DNA from: Undaria pinnatifida
Taxonomy: Eukaryota > Sar > Phaeophyceae > Laminariales > Alariaceae
Direction of reading: 5' to 3'
NCBI GenBank assembly: GCA_012845835.1
Contig: JABAKD010000011.1
Coordinates: 6,262,381-6,326,380, forward strand
DNA length: 64,000 nt
How positions within the stretch are numbered: the first letter of the stretch is position 1; every line of letters starts with the position of its first letter. The translations under genes were made by a program, and so were the position numbers. Positions 42,061 to 54,900 of this stretch are shown one piece after another. The notes below the pieces were generated by a model. That model searched no databases and was not told where the DNA came from. It saw only the letters and a list, made by a program, of their open reading frames with translations.

Positions 42061-43008
42061 ATCAAGGTTACGCAAACCCCGTGAGTGGTATGTGGTGTAT
42101 TCAGTTGACACGAATCACCGCCCGTACCAGGGCGGGGGATTTCCTTTCTCGCGAGTGCCCGCTGACAAGCCAAAAATAAAGAAGGCAACAAAAGAGTCAC
42201 GCCCACAAGTGTTCGGCTAACGAGTACCTGGTACAGCACAAAAATAAAAACTTGGTTCCCCACCGCCTGCCTACTAGTGTCAGAAACAACGACATAAAAT
42301 TAGCAAATAAGAGGCAAGCCTTGAAACAGACACAAGCGGGTAATACAAAAAACACGCAACAAGGAAGCTCTCCAGAGTATAATCTCCTCGAGTCCAGGTT
42401 GTTACAAAACCAGACAGGGGAAAGCAGGTCCGGGCTGTATGAAACCGGACAAGACAACACCCTTTCAAAGGGAAAAAGCAGCGCTATATGCGTACGGGTA
42501 ACCACATCGGAAATCTCGGGAAGACCCGGCGGGCCGACCTCTACATGGCTACAAAATACGAAGGGGGGAGGGGGGGGGGTAAGGAAAACAATACCCCACC
42601 CCCGTTCATCACGTAAAGCCAATAGTCACCGAAATTTCGAGTTAATGAGAAAAAATCGGGATTTACCAGAAACGCTCCAAAACCCCAAGATAGTCATCGC
42701 GGGAAAAATCCGGGGGGCCAAACACACGCTAGATTCTGCCAGCTTCGTCGTGCCGTTTTGTCTCAACGACAAGTACGAGTCCCCCCAAAACGTTCACACA
42801 AAATAAAAAAAGGAAAAAAACTTTATATATGTTCCCAACTAAAGCTCTCCTTTCGCAACCTTTCGCGAAAGCAAGGAGCGCAAGGGGCTTCAAGAAAAAT
42901 CTAAAAACAAAAAAATAATGCCCTTTGAAAGAGACAACAAAGTCTATAAAAGGTAACCCCCCCCCCGCCCAAACGAAGACATCAGAGATAACACAACAAA
43001 AGACGCGA
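42061..43008. other. 3' flank of EF1-alpha copy 1
   Basis: This should include the 3' UTR of the minus-strand EF1-alpha gene. The 184-codon plus frame at 42252-42806 has no motif and runs antisense to the presumed UTR, so I do not call it. It shows no similarity to the 3' flank of copy 2. Confidence 0.4.
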
Positions 43009-46000
43009 CTATTTCTTGCCCTTCTTGGTGACCTCCTTCTTCGCGACGGACTTGATGACGCCCACGGCGACCGTCTGACGCATGTCGCGCACGGCGAAAC
43101 GTCCGAGGGGCGGGTACTCCTGGAAGGACTCCACGCACATGGGCTTGGAAGGCTCCATGTTCACCATGCACGCGTCACCCGTCTTCACGAACTTGGGGTT
43201 CTCCTCCATCACCTTACCAGAACGCCTGTCCATCTTCTGGGTGATCTCCTTGAACTTGCACGCCACGTGAGCGGTGTGGCAGTCCAGCACCGGGGCGTAA
43301 CCGTTCGAGATCTGCCCGGGGTGGTTCATCACGATAACCTGTAGTATCCGAAACAAGAAAAATCGGCGAGGGGGGCGGGAGGGACAACAAAAAAAAAAAA
43401 GGAAAAGGGAGCAAAAGAGAGGCCATGTTTACGTGAGGTGACCATTCAAGTATACGGAACCATATCAATCGCTTTGTGATGTCGTTGTTTCAATATGAGC
43501 AAGCCACCGCGACTTCGTTCAAGTTGGGGAACAATACGACGCACGCGCGCCTATCTTCCACCACCCAACAAAGAGGAAAAACGACTGTCCACGACCAACC
43601 CAGTGTACAAGCACGCACTACACCTCGTACAACACCCCTCACATAGCAATGAACGCACATACAAAACCACTAACCTGTGCGTTGAACATGGAAGCGCCAC
43701 GGGGGGGGTCCCTCTTCGAGTCACCGGCCACGTATCCACGGCGGATATCCTTGACCGAGACGTTCTTGACGTTGAAGCCGACGTTGTCCCCGGGCACGGC
43801 CTCCGCGAGCGCCTCGTGGTGCATCTCGACCGACTTGACTTCGGTGTCAAGCATGACGGGGGCGAAGGTCACCACCATACCGGGCTTAAGGGCGCCCGTC
43901 TCGACACGGCCCACCGGCACAGTGCCGATGCCGCCGATCTTGTACACGTCCTGGAGGGGCAGGCGGAGGGGCTTGTCCGTGGGGCGCGTGGGCTCCTTCA
44001 TCGTGTCCAGCGCCTCCAGCAGGTAGGGGCCCTTGTACCACGGCATGTTGGGCGACTTGTCGATCATGTTGTCGCCTGCCCAGCCAGAGATAGGCACGAA
44101 CGGGATCTTCACGGGTTTGTAGCCCACCTTCTTCAGGTAGGTCGCCACCTCCTCCTTGATCTCCGTGTAGCGGGACTCGCCGTACATCACCGACGAGTCG
44201 TCCATCTTGTTGATGCACACGATCATCTGCTTCACGCCCAGGGTGAACGCAAGCAGGGCGTGCTCGCGGGTCTGCCCGTTCTTAGAGATACCGGCCTCGA
44301 ACTCTCCCACGCCGGAAGCCACAACCAGCACCGCCACGTCGGCCTGCGAGGTTCCCGTGATCATGTTCTTGATGAAGTCGCGGTGGCCGGGGGCGTCGAT
44401 CACCGTGAAGTTGTACTTGGGGGACTCGAACTTCCACAGGGCGATGTCGATCGTGATACCGCGCTCGCGCTCGGCCTTGAGGTTGTCCAGCACCCATGCG
44501 TACTTGAACGAAGACTTGCCGAGCTCGGCCGCCTCCTTCTCGAACTTCTCGATGGTACGCTTGTCGATACCGCCGCACTTGTAGATGAGGTGACCGGTCG
44601 TCGTCGACTTCCCGGCATCTACGTGCCCGATCACCACCAGGTTGATGTGCGTCTAAAAAACAGGGAGAAAGCAGCACACAAATGGTAGACAGCGTGGGGT
44701 CAGTCATCGTCAAGCAACGCGGAACGTTGCAAACGAGTGCGAGCCCATAGAGGCGACGACAAAGTCATGCGGCGAGAACCACTTTGTGGTGTTCGTTCTT
44801 GCTCACCTGGTACGATCAACAAAAAAAGACACAAACTAGAAGAACACAGAATTTAAGCGAGGCAAGGAAGGGCGTGACGTCTGCAGAATAAGAGCGCTCC
44901 AGAATTCGAAAAAACGGGCTGGCTGGTTGCGATGCTGGCACGCCAACAGAAAGAGGTACACGTACACGTGCTACGATAGGATATACAGAGGTACAGCACC
45001 CCTTTCGTGCTCAAGCAGCTTCTTTAACCCCAAAATCATCGGAACATTCCTTTTGTTTGTTTAGCAAATTGTTCACCGGGCTTATTTTCCTAAAAACCGG
45101 TGTTTGGGCGACCTAAAAGAACGCCTCATGAAAGGAAACCCAGGGGAAAAATGGTGCGCCTCTGCCGTAAGTAATGTAATATGCTTGCAACACGTGTAAC
45201 CCTGTACACTACAAAATTATTTGAAGATAGTATAAGGAGGGTTGTTAGGGCGCCAAAGGGGTTAACAGAACTTGAGAAGGCGAAACGTGCCGATAGCATT
45301 GCGCAGGTTCAGCGTCGGCCACAGCAGGCCGCCCGGGACTCAGGGGAAGTGGGTGTGTCCGAACCGCAAAAGGCAGAAGCTGTACTTCCTACGACACGAG
45401 CGCAGCACGCTCTTTTTACCATTAGACGCTTGATAATAAATATCGCGGTATTAATAGTCGTTTTATAAGATGCTAGCTATACATGGATCCCTGAAAGTTA
45501 CCTTCGATGTAACCGCGGGCGCGCTGCTAACAGAGGAGTAATTTAGACCACACTCATCTAGCAAGTCTATTTTTTCATCGCTAGACATGTGTCCCAGCAG
45601 GGTTAACCTAAACTGCAAGCACACATTTGGGGCCAAAACAACTTGTAAGTAGTGTGGGATATTTGTGCGCAGTTTCGAAGGGGGTTAACATTTGCCGAAA
45701 ACGGCGGGGGCACTAGAGGGGCAGGCAGGCGCAGCAGCACGTTGCTTGTCCGGCGCGACAACCACGGCGCACTTTTCACGGACCACAAATCTTCGATTGC
45801 CGCTGTGCGCCAACACGCATGTGGTGATCAGCTATCACGCCTAACCCCCTTTAGAACTACAAACCCGTTGCAACCCCACTGAGACTAGATATAGGGGGGA
45901 AAAGCGTGTCGATTACATGATCAGTCACGCGACGCAAGCAGCCCGGGCTGCTGGGGTATACCAGGCAATAGGGTATGCGTTCGATCTGTAACTTAAGCAG

Positions 46001-49000
46001 CTGCGCGACACGAGCGGGGATCTTGATATTGATACTTATACGTACCGCTTCTGCAGGAAGATCAGATGGCCATAAGGTAATTTTGGTCTGCTGTGAGCTG
46101 ATTTTTGACATTTGAAACGCTGGACACTCTATAAACACCGTTGGCTTACACAGCGATTGATATTTTTGGCGGATCTTGTCATACGTTCGTCGGAATGCAA
46201 GGTATCTTCTGGATACTAGGCGCCTCATTGATAACATCGCACTCGCCGTCTTTTTTGGTCTGCTTGTTTTGAACACGGGTTCCAGATGCATTCAAAGGAC
46301 AGCACACTTGGAATGAGGCTCCGTTAGTTTGAGAGTCGAAAAAGGGTTAATTATGCTGGCGTTGAAGTTCGGGCGGCACTCGCCGACACGCCGACGACAC
46401 CTTCCGAAACGAACGCGATCACAATTTAGCTCCAGAAAAAAGGCAGACGAGGTGTCACGTCACGCACTGGTTGTTCAATGAGGTAAGTCCTACGTCATGA
46501 AGAGACTGGGGGAATGACAAATAACGGATTCATCGTTGCAATCGCGCGGCGTGTCAATCCAGAGTCGCGTCTTACACGATGCCACCTCCACGAAAAAAAA
46601 ACGTAAGTACAACAGCAGCACAAGTACAACGAGCTTCATAATGCTGTAGTCGCAAAAAGAGTCGGGAATCGGTTAGCTTTTACGTAGAGACCTGCTTGTT
46701 GTGGCGAACTGCTCGTGCGATCTGTGCCGGTTCTTCAACCGCCACAAATAATATGCTTACATCATCGACCTCCCCGCTCCTACGCGGTCATGGCTACGTA
46801 TTAATAGTTATTCGATGAAGTCAAAACTTTTTGTAGACCGGCGGGAGGGCAAACGCAACAGGTGAAACAAAAATTGGACTACGAGCTGATCTGGCCTCGT
46901 TCAAATTAGTGACAGTCTGTTCATGACCCACGACATTTACAACAGCATGTACAGGCCCCTCAATAGTGTCGGTTGCCCGCTACGTGTAGTGCCTGTGACA
47001 TGGCACAGATGGGAACAAATAGTAGCGACAGTACCCGGAGAAGTGCGGGTACATAACCGCTATGGAGACGGAATTTCCGGCTGCACATACCGGAGCTACG
47101 TACAGGGGGGGGAGTGAACTCGAAACAGAACGGCAATACGTATAGTACCAGAACCATGTAGAAGCAAACGGTTATTGACAACAAGTCTCGGGGCTTGGCA
47201 GCAGCGTCAAAGGTGAAGCCGAAGTCGAACGTGCATAGGATCGGCTGCTGCTGTCTTCTTGTCTACTTGGCTGGCTTGTGTGTGGCATCTGTACACAAAT
47301 CACTGCTGCAACCGCACAGCAGGCCGAAAAAAAAAAACTGCGGTGGGTTTTGAGAAGCGAATCGACCGAGACATTGTATACGATGTTGTTGTTGTTGTTC
47401 TCACATCAACTATATTTTGACACGAGACTGCTGTCTTCGGAACGATCGCTGCCCATGTACCGACCAACGGTATTTTTACGCGTATATTTTCAGCGGTACA
47501 GACTTTTCGTGTCACGTATCACTTGATATCACAAACCTGGTACGTAGTACGTATGGACAGGCAGGCGTACGTATGGAAAGGCAGGCATAAACTATCCTTT
47601 TCTCGTTTTTTGACTGACCGGCGGCCGCGGCGACCTCAAACACGTGAGACGTTTTCAGCTTATTTAGGCCACGTCACCGGAAAATTGCGCAGACTAAAAG
47701 CTGGCTGGCAAACTCAAATCAATATGAACAAAATTAAAAACCAATCATTTCTGCATCCTCGTTTATGGGGGGCAAACTACTCGGATATAGACTTCCATCT
47801 ATTTCCGTAGTGGTGCAAGCAAGGTTCATCAACTCAAGGAAGGATTTAATTATACCAGGGTGCCATCTTCGGATTCCGAAGGAAAAAAAAAACGACGAAA
47901 CACAGGTAGTGTGACGATCACAGCACCGGCAAGATGATGAAAGCAGCCGCTGGGGCAGGGAATGTGTCGGAATCGCAAATGTAAGGAGCCATCAACAACG
48001 AACGAACGCGGGCGGTGGCGCTGAACCGAAAGCCAACCTGCTTCAGGCAGCCCGCCGTAGCCGGAAGTCTTCGCCTACAACCACCACCTGCGCTAAACGG
48101 CTGAAAAACAAGTACTTGAACCAAGTTAAAGTCTCCGCCTACGATACAACCGTTACCGGCGCTGAACGACGAAAAAAACATAAAGCACTTCGACCAAGTA
48201 CTTGTTTTTCAGTCGTTCAGCGGCGGTGATGGTTGTATGATAGGCGAGGACGTCCGGCTACTACGGCTTCCTCGGGCAGGTTGACTTGCGGTTCGGCGCT
48301 GCCGCCCGCCTTCTCCGCTCGAGCCTTGTGCAATTCTTCACGTGGTCTAGACGTCAGCCTTGAGGAACAGGGTTTTTCCTTGGCGCGATCGGCATCTTTC
48401 GCGTCGCGCCCCGGCTTAGCTCTTACAGCATCAGCCGCTTTCTGGGAATCCGTAGGTTGCCTCCAGCACCAGCAAAAAAACAAATGGAATGTCTGCGTCA
48501 GCTGGTGATATTGCTCGGGGGTTGTCGGTGGTAACGGTACCCTGCTGCTGCTTGCTGCTCGAGCTCCGGGGTCGCCATGGTTAAATCAAAAGACGCCAAC
48601 GGAACCGCAGAAGCCGATGCCTCGACAGGAACAGGGGCATGAGCCGCAGGCATATCACCGGTGGGGACCGCACCAGGCGCACCGTCTCTGGCTTGTGCTT
48701 GTGCCATACTTCCCTGCCCTGTCTATTTGGCTTCGTTCACACGTAGGTATATTTTACAGAGGCACCGTATCTGCAGGGGACATCAAAATAGCCGGTAACG
48801 TATTTTTTGCCGCTGCTCCTAGAGCAGTAGGGGAGAAAGAGGCTAGCGCCAGCCCTAATTATGCTCGTAGCACATCACAATATGCTATTAATAGTCTGCT
48901 ATGCTACTTGGGGTCAAAAAGGCGCAAGTGTGCCAGAAATTCTGCCGGCACAAGAAACCAAGGCCTGACCACATTGACAAAATCACATTTACGGCGTTTT

Positions 49001-50181
49001 TTGTCGTGATTTTATAGATGGGCGCCTAAAGGGTTCATCCAATGACGAAGATACTCTTTTGCGGTGCAACGACAGCAGCAGCAGCAGCATTGTCATGCGG
49101 GCACGTCACGTCGTCATCGTGTATACTGCCTGTACTCCTGGTACCGTGTACCTGGTATGATGATACCAGGTAGGTCGCACTAGAAACACTACAGCAGCAG
49201 CAAATAGTACCTAAATATCTTGTACCAATCGCACTTACGTGGCGCGCTCTAGATGCTCGTAAACGTCGCGAGTTCACGATCAACCCTCGTTCAGTGCAAC
49301 GTATACCAGGTACGTGCTATATACAGCAGTATACATGCACGTTCTACGTCGTGCAACACCGGGACGTTCGTTCGTCCTCCTACAGCAGCAGTTTCAGTTT
49401 GTTTTGAGCGTGTTTTACGTGTTTGCCCTCGCATCCCTGATTCCAGGCACGGCAGATGAACTAGCCTGGTATCCATTAACACATGACAGATTCGCGGAAT
49501 TTCCTTGCCGGCGTTTACTGTTAGTAGTACTACTTGTCCTTCGCGCGTCACCCGCCTGTCTGCAGGCAGCAAGTACCATTGAGCGTGCACGGTACTATTT
49601 CTCGTTCTCGCGTCACCCGCCTGTCTGCAGTGCCCGTGAGTGTGCACGGCGGTGTTGTCTAGAAGCTGTAGTAAGGATCCTGGTGACCTCGTTCAATGTC
49701 AACCAGTGGTGTACGACGGTATCGATTGACCACAGCAGTCTATTGTACATGAACAGGGTCTTTTCCACACCTGATGACTGTAAGAAAACAAGATAAAACC
49801 ACGTACAACTACAGTTGTGAGGTGGAAGAGTTCGTCGAAACTCATTTTCTCAAACTGTGTGCGACACTCCGATTGCGCGTGTTACTGGGTGTCCGCGTGA
49901 CGGATATATGTTGGCTTATAGAGCAGCAGTGTTGGTGTCAAGACAGGTCCACGCAGGTTGAAAACGACAGACCACAACAAGCCGATATCCCGCGCGCGCG
50001 GCGTGACCGCCACCACCAGACTATACAGCTCGACTAGTGGCAAGCAAAATAGCCCACTCGGTAGCCTAGCTGCGGCACGAATAACTCCACCCCCCACAGC
50101 AATCATCGCAACACAAGGGCGAGAAGCGACCCAGTCGCGGGCGGACGAACGCTCGTCACCGCTCACCTTCTCCTTAACCAT
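43009..50181 (-). CDS. Translation elongation factor 1-alpha, copy 1
   Basis: EF1-alpha is the GTPase that brings aminoacyl-tRNA to the cytosolic ribosome. Three exons on the minus strand: exon 1 50181-50167 (MVKEK), exon 2 44652-43675 (residues 6-331) and exon 3 43338-43009 (332-440, ending GKK-stop). Both introns are phase 0 with GT-AG ends: intron 1 is 5514 bp, intron 2 is 336 bp. Motifs: GHVDAGKS (14-21, P loop), DAPGH (G3), NKMD (G4), and domains 2 and 3 through the basic tail. The full length of 440 residues is normal. Exon 1 is only 15 nt and was placed by its codons, its donor (AAG/GTGAGC) and the matching phase. The same arrangement occurs in copy 2. Intron 1 holds transposon remnants. 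The protein is the same as copy 2, but the UTRs and the beginning of intron 1 are unrelated. Confidence is near certain for exons 2-3 and about 0.85 for exon 1. Confidence 0.93.
44975..45178 (-). mobile_element. Worn Fold-C element in intron 1 of copy 1
   Basis: GTGCTACGATAGGATATACA, then TTAACCCCAAAATCATCGG and GGTGCGCCTCTGCCGTA are the Fold-C ends and junction. Confidence 0.6.
45184..45268 (+). mobile_element. MITE-A relative
   Basis: AGATAGTATAAGGAGGGTTG and CCAAAGGGGTTAAC match the right half of MITE-A. The left end is worn. Confidence 0.6.
45598..45692 (+). mobile_element. MITE-A relative
   Basis: GGGTTAACCTAAACTGCAAG, GGGGCCAAAACAACTTG, TAGTGTGGGATAT and GAAGGGGGTTAAC keep the order and spacing of MITE-A. 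Confidence 0.65.
45842..45905 (+). mobile_element. MITE-A relative, truncated
   Basis: TAACCCCCTTTAGAACTACA, AACCCGTTGCAACCCC and AGATATAGGGGGGA. The right end is lost. Confidence 0.5.
48066..48252. mobile_element. Foldback element of about 187 bp in intron 1 of copy 1
   Basis: The arms CGCCTACAACCACCACCTGC with CTGAAAAACAAGTACTTG on the left and their inverted counterparts on the right (CAAGTACTTGTTTTTCAG, GGTGATGGTTGTATGATAGG) face each other. A third half-arm lies in the middle (48132-48180). Confidence 0.75.
48233..48707 (-). pseudogene. Possible gag-like remnant
   Basis: Two minus-strand frames join end to end: 48707-48498 ([18 protein letters not shown] onward, A/P-rich) and 48483-48233 ([18 protein letters not shown] and a basic end). 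Composition is like a retroelement gag, but no zinc knuckle is visible. It is inside intron 1 of EF1-alpha copy 1. Confidence 0.3.
49798..49910 (+). repeat. Rep-1, diverged
   Basis: GAGTTCGTCGAAACTCATTT, CTGTGTGCGACACTCCGATT and GCGTGTTACTGGGTGT follow the Rep-1 order. Confidence 0.75.
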
Positions 50182-51993
50182 TTTGAACAGGTGTGATGTA
50201 CGAGTTGTGTCGGTCCTGGTTCTGTGGTCCTGGTTCGGTCATCAGTAGGGCATTGGGGGGGGGGGGGATAGACTTCATAGCATGAGATGGAGATGGGTGG
50301 AGAACAGCGAGACTATGTAACGCACCAGCCAGCCAAGGCAGAGGAGTACCGCCCCACGACGCTATATAAGGTTGGCGGATCACGCAAGGTGGCCACTGCT
50401 GAACAGCAGGTGGATTAAGCGCAGGTTGCCTGGAATAGCTCGCCAACTCACAGGGGGACGCTGCTGCTGTTCGGAGTTGCTGAATCGATCGATAATGACC
50501 GCTCAACACAACAACGACTGCGGTACTTCAAAGAGTAGAACGATCGGATGATCTACGTTACTATGCCTGTAGCTGATTGATATATCTACAGTTGGAAGAG
50601 AAGAGAGGATGACGAGTGAAATAACTAGCTGACAACAAAGCAAGGTAACAGCCTATCCTGTTTAGATGTCTTCTTATACGTCGCGCGGAGCTACGTACCA
50701 GTAGTTAAACCCTGGCCGCGCGGTCCAAGTATGCCGCTGTTTCTTTCCCGGTACTTCGTATGAGTAAAACAGAGGTCAAGTCCAAGTCAGGCACAAAAAT
50801 CGTCCCTGCGAAACACACCCGCGGCAGAGACGAGGCTTATCAAACAACGGAGATCGTGTGAGCGACGGCAACGATGTAGGTGTATAAGAACCTCCCGAAC
50901 CCAAAACTTAGAGTCGAGCTACGGCTCTTACCTTTTCCTGGTCAGCTGAAAGTGCGGGTGGTCGAGGACGGAGGGGTGGCGGAGGAAGGAGGTTGTTTTC
51001 TGTTTTCAAAGTGTAAAGAAAACTCCGCTAAAAAATAGCCTTTGTCCACAGGGGTTGACTACGTATCCTCCCCTACACTAGAGCCGGTGATACCGGTAAA
51101 CCTGTAAATAAATGGCGGGCGGTCCCCCGGTCACTCTGCTTTGCACGTGAGAGTCAACCCATCCCAACCTCCAAGGTGAGCAACGAACGACCGCAAGATG
51201 ACCACGAGCTTGCCTTCTGTATTGCGCGCATTTCAGCCGCTCATATGTGCGAAGGAGGCGACTGTGTTTCAATTATGTTGAATGTATATGGTACGACCCA
51301 AGGTCCCAAGAGGGGCTGTGCGTCTGTGTGCTCCACAAACCAGTGGACTCCAGAGGCACACAGCTCCAGCTGACAAGTCGTCCTCGAGATGTCGCACGCC
51401 GTGCAAGGTTATATTATTACGTATGCAACGTGCTGGCATGACGATTGCGGCCTGTCTCTGTTAGCTTCGGTCCCAAAGTGCCTAATTGTGGGGCGTAGAA
51501 GGTTTTAGGTTTTCGGCGTTGCGTCTCCTTCTCTCCGAACAAAAACCTCTCTTTCCCAAGTATTTTTTCTGGCAGCCATCAGTCTAGCACCACTTGACTG
51601 TGATGTACAAACAACGCACAAGCAATGCAATCGTCGCCCTTGGGGCCGTCGCCGGAAGCGACGTACCCCAGCACACGCAAACTGTAGGAGATGTATTTGG
51701 CTGGAACCAGCGGGGTGCACTACCTGCCCGGCGTCTCGCAGTTCATCCGAGGGTCGATAATTGCCAATGTCCATTTGAAGACGGAACTATAGTCTACTCT
51801 ATTCTATGCATAACAACGAAAATGAGGCGACTTCTGACTGCCATCTGTGCTGTTCTGCTCTCTTCTTTTGTCTTTCTTCGGCGTCTCTATTTGTGGTTCT
51901 CACGTGCTCTCTTCGCCGGCGGCTTGGACAATCGCGTCCTGCTTGGTCGCTCTAACCAACAGGACCTTTTCGTCTTGAAATCCACCAGCAAAA
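50182..51993. promoter_or_regulatory. Shared intergenic region between the divergent EF1-alpha genes
   Basis: This 1.8-kb gap separates the two start codons, so both promoters should lie here or start here. No transposon family from this window was recognised in it, unlike the neighbouring introns. Upstream of copy 2 the 51822 ATG opens a frame that overlaps the EF1-alpha start in another phase. If transcribed it would be an upstream ORF. Confidence 0.65.
50361..50372 (-). promoter_or_regulatory. TATA-like box for EF1-alpha copy 1
   Basis: CCTTATATAGC on the minus strand, about 185 nt upstream of the ATG at 50181. It would give a 5' leader of about 150 nt. No equally good TATA is seen before copy 2. 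Confidence 0.45.
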
Positions 51994-54900
51994 ATGGTCA
52001 AGGAGAAGGTGAGGAGTTTGCAGCAGTATGTGCGCGCGGAGCCACGAAATCCATCCCTCCTTATTTTCTGATTTCGATGGTTTGAAGATCCCGACTTTGC
52101 CTGCGTCTTCTGACCGGATCACATCTTACATAGACTGGACCCATTACGTGACGTCCCTTTGGCCCATCGCTCACCACTTGATATACAAAGCTACAACCGC
52201 ACTAAGGCGATCTTTATATATGCATCTCCGCAATGTACCAGCTTTCGCCGCTCTGTGTCCGCTCGTTGGCTCGTACTGTTCGTTGAATACAAGTGCCGTT
52301 CCGCGAAAGGATTTTCCACCACTCGATTTATAATGCTACATACCAGGCCTTGTTTTCCTACACCGCAGTTTTGTCACCTTTTGTTTTTAACTGACAAGAA
52401 ACAGCTACCAGTCGAAAATGCCCTTTTTATCACCGAAGAGTTTTCGCTTAGGACGCGTTTGTTAGCTCTTGCCGTCCGTGTAGTTGTATCAATTTCAGCA
52501 TTGAAAGCGCAAAAACTTCAACGAGCGGTTCTCCAGCCAAAAAAACGCGAGTCTAGGGTGTTGTGCTTTGTGAGCCAAGAAAGAACAGACCCGAGTTGTT
52601 TCTGTATTACTGCTGTGCGCACACGTACGCGATTTCAAACATGCCCAAGAAGAAAACGTGAGGCCCTGCTTGCGCGGAGCCTTGAAACCGCCGTGTTGCG
52701 TACGCATTCCACCTCTTTCTTATGTGCGTTAAAGTAAGGCGTACATGTACAGCGCTCGATCGCATCGTAACTGACATCCATGAGTCATCCGCTTTACATA
52801 ACTAACAAAGGCTAAGTGTGTGCCTAGTATTTGTAGACGCGCGCGACTGTTTTAAACACGATGTTCAGCAATCGTGCATATTTTATACACCGAGTATGTT
52901 GAAAAATGTGAGCTGTGAGTACGATCGATTGAATAGTTGTAACGCATATCTTACACAAGGTACATATTGGTAGTAAAGAATTTAGTGCTGTAAATGAGGC
53001 GGTACACTCAAAAGAGTAATAAATGCCACCGTAAACCACTCAGTGGTATGATATATCGCTTGCCAAAACCAAAATCACTCAAAGAGACAATAGTTCGAGC
53101 CCAGACGTGGAAGTATGCGGTCAGTAAAGCCGGTCGTAATGACGATTCGACTTTCACGTCATTCCGTTCTTTCCCAAGGAAACGTCCTACCCCAAGCCCA
53201 GCTTCCATTCTACCACGCTCCACCCCAAGCCCAGCTTCCATTCTACCACGCTCCATGTCCAAGAGCAACCGAAAACCAGCTGGGTGAAAACATTACATGC
53301 GCACGCACACACGCACAAATCCTCCATGTAGATGATACGATACGATAATTCATGTGCCCATCAGCAAACGCCGCGCCTCTGAAGGGCGGGTTGTCTCGGA
53401 ATAAAGTTCACCTTCTTCAACGTACTCGCACAACCTTGAGTGATTGTTCCCCATCAGGATTATTGCCCAACGTTCTGAACCCAAAGATGTGACGCTGTCG
53501 GAAACGACTTTAGACCACATTCAAAGCGAAGACCTAAGGACAAGCAAGGGTATTCCCGTTTTTACGGGAACGGCTGCGCATATGGATTGCACCAAGGTGT
53601 TGGTTGTTTTCTATCAACATTTGCGGAGGTCCGATGTAATCAGCAGTGAATGCCTATCGACCTGTAAATCGGTCGATTCGTCGTCGATAACCTTTGACGA
53701 TAGCTTGGATTGTTCGCGTGGGCTGCACGATGCCGACTCAAAAATAATTATGGTAAAATAATGAAATTCGTGCGCTCACGTTGAAAAAAAAAATTAAGGA
53801 ACAAGAATAGGGGTAAGAAAATGTGGAGAAATTCGTTAGAAATTTCCGCTGAAAATCTTGAAACCTTCCCTGGTGTGGGTGCGGTTCGGTGACAAACCAA
53901 GCGACAACCTCGGCAATTCTTCGTAAAAATTGGTGAATGTCATCTTGGACTGATTGAATAGGCCGTGCGCTTACGCTCCGAAAACATAATTAGAAAATCA
54001 CATACTCTCGGCGAGTTATGGAGAATAGTATGAGAATTTTCCGCTCAACTTCTTGAAACCATCCCTGGCGTGGATACGGTTCGGTGCGAATTAAGCGACA
54101 ACTATGACAATCTTTGGAAAAAAACGGTGAATGAAGGCTTTGGATTAATCGCATGTGGTCCATGCTCACAAGCTGCAAAAAAAAAAAAAGAACCTTGCAC
54201 ACTCTCGGGAAGAAACATGTTGAAGATTACACGTAATTTACTTTTTTTTTTTTATCCTCCGGCAGATGGGGAAAAATAAAGCTTTAGCTCACCACACTTC
54301 CACGTATTTTCATACGCGTCGTGTGTCGATTTAACTCAGTTGCTTTTGCAGCCCAACGCTAGCTGACGCACCCGTCGGGTCCCATTGTAGGTATAGCGTA
54401 AGCTGTCCCTATCAGTGGTATTTGTTACAACCCCGGCAGCGCAAGTTTACTTTTATCCAACCAGGACACAACGGTCGTGGTTTCCGTAACACAATCATAC
54501 ATGAACTAAAAATACGCCTCCCGCCCCCCCACCCCGTTCCACATACGTTACAAAGAAGACCTTACTCTCGTGTTACTGACTTTCTAGAGCTCAAGATTTT
54601 GTTGGCTATAGTCATCAAGGTCGGCGAGGTCGTTAGCCTCCTCAAGCTCCTTTTGGGCCTTTATCCCGTCGTCATCAAGAATCGTCTCGTCGGGTACATC
54701 GTCTTTGTCGTACCCTTCAGGAATCTCAAGTTGACGGATGCCACCCTTGAGAACAACATCGTTGGCTATCCACTTATCCATCTCCCCGATCGAATGCTCG
54801 ACCAAGTTGCCGCAGTTGGCCGCTCGCCAACCGCCCGGCTGCCCCTCCCAATCGGGGTCCCTGTACCAACCCAACCGAATCTGCTTCCACACGTGTGGAA

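Larger units (their letters stand above)
44653..50166 (-). other. Intron 1 of EF1-alpha copy 1 (5.5 kb)
   Basis: Contains a worn Fold-C (44975-45178), several MITE-A relatives, a small foldback element (48066-48252), a gag-like remnant and a diverged Rep-1 (49798-49910). About 60 bp at the acceptor end match copy 2, and the rest does not. 46335-48065 has no recognised feature. The donor-like CCAGGTGAGC near 44810 is not needed by the model. Confidence 0.8.

Noticed and set aside
42252-42806. A 184-aa plus-strand gene downstream of EF1-alpha copy 1
   Set aside because: No motif, mixed composition, and antisense to the expected 3' UTR.
44800-44820. Splice donor-like CCAGGTGAGC (minus) as the end of an alternative EF1-alpha exon 1
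   Set aside because: No start codon with MVKEK- or MGKEK-type sequence precedes it, and copy 2 has nothing similar.
45181-46334. A cluster of small genes in EF1-alpha intron 1
   Set aside because: The frames fall on MITE-A relatives and have no protein motif.
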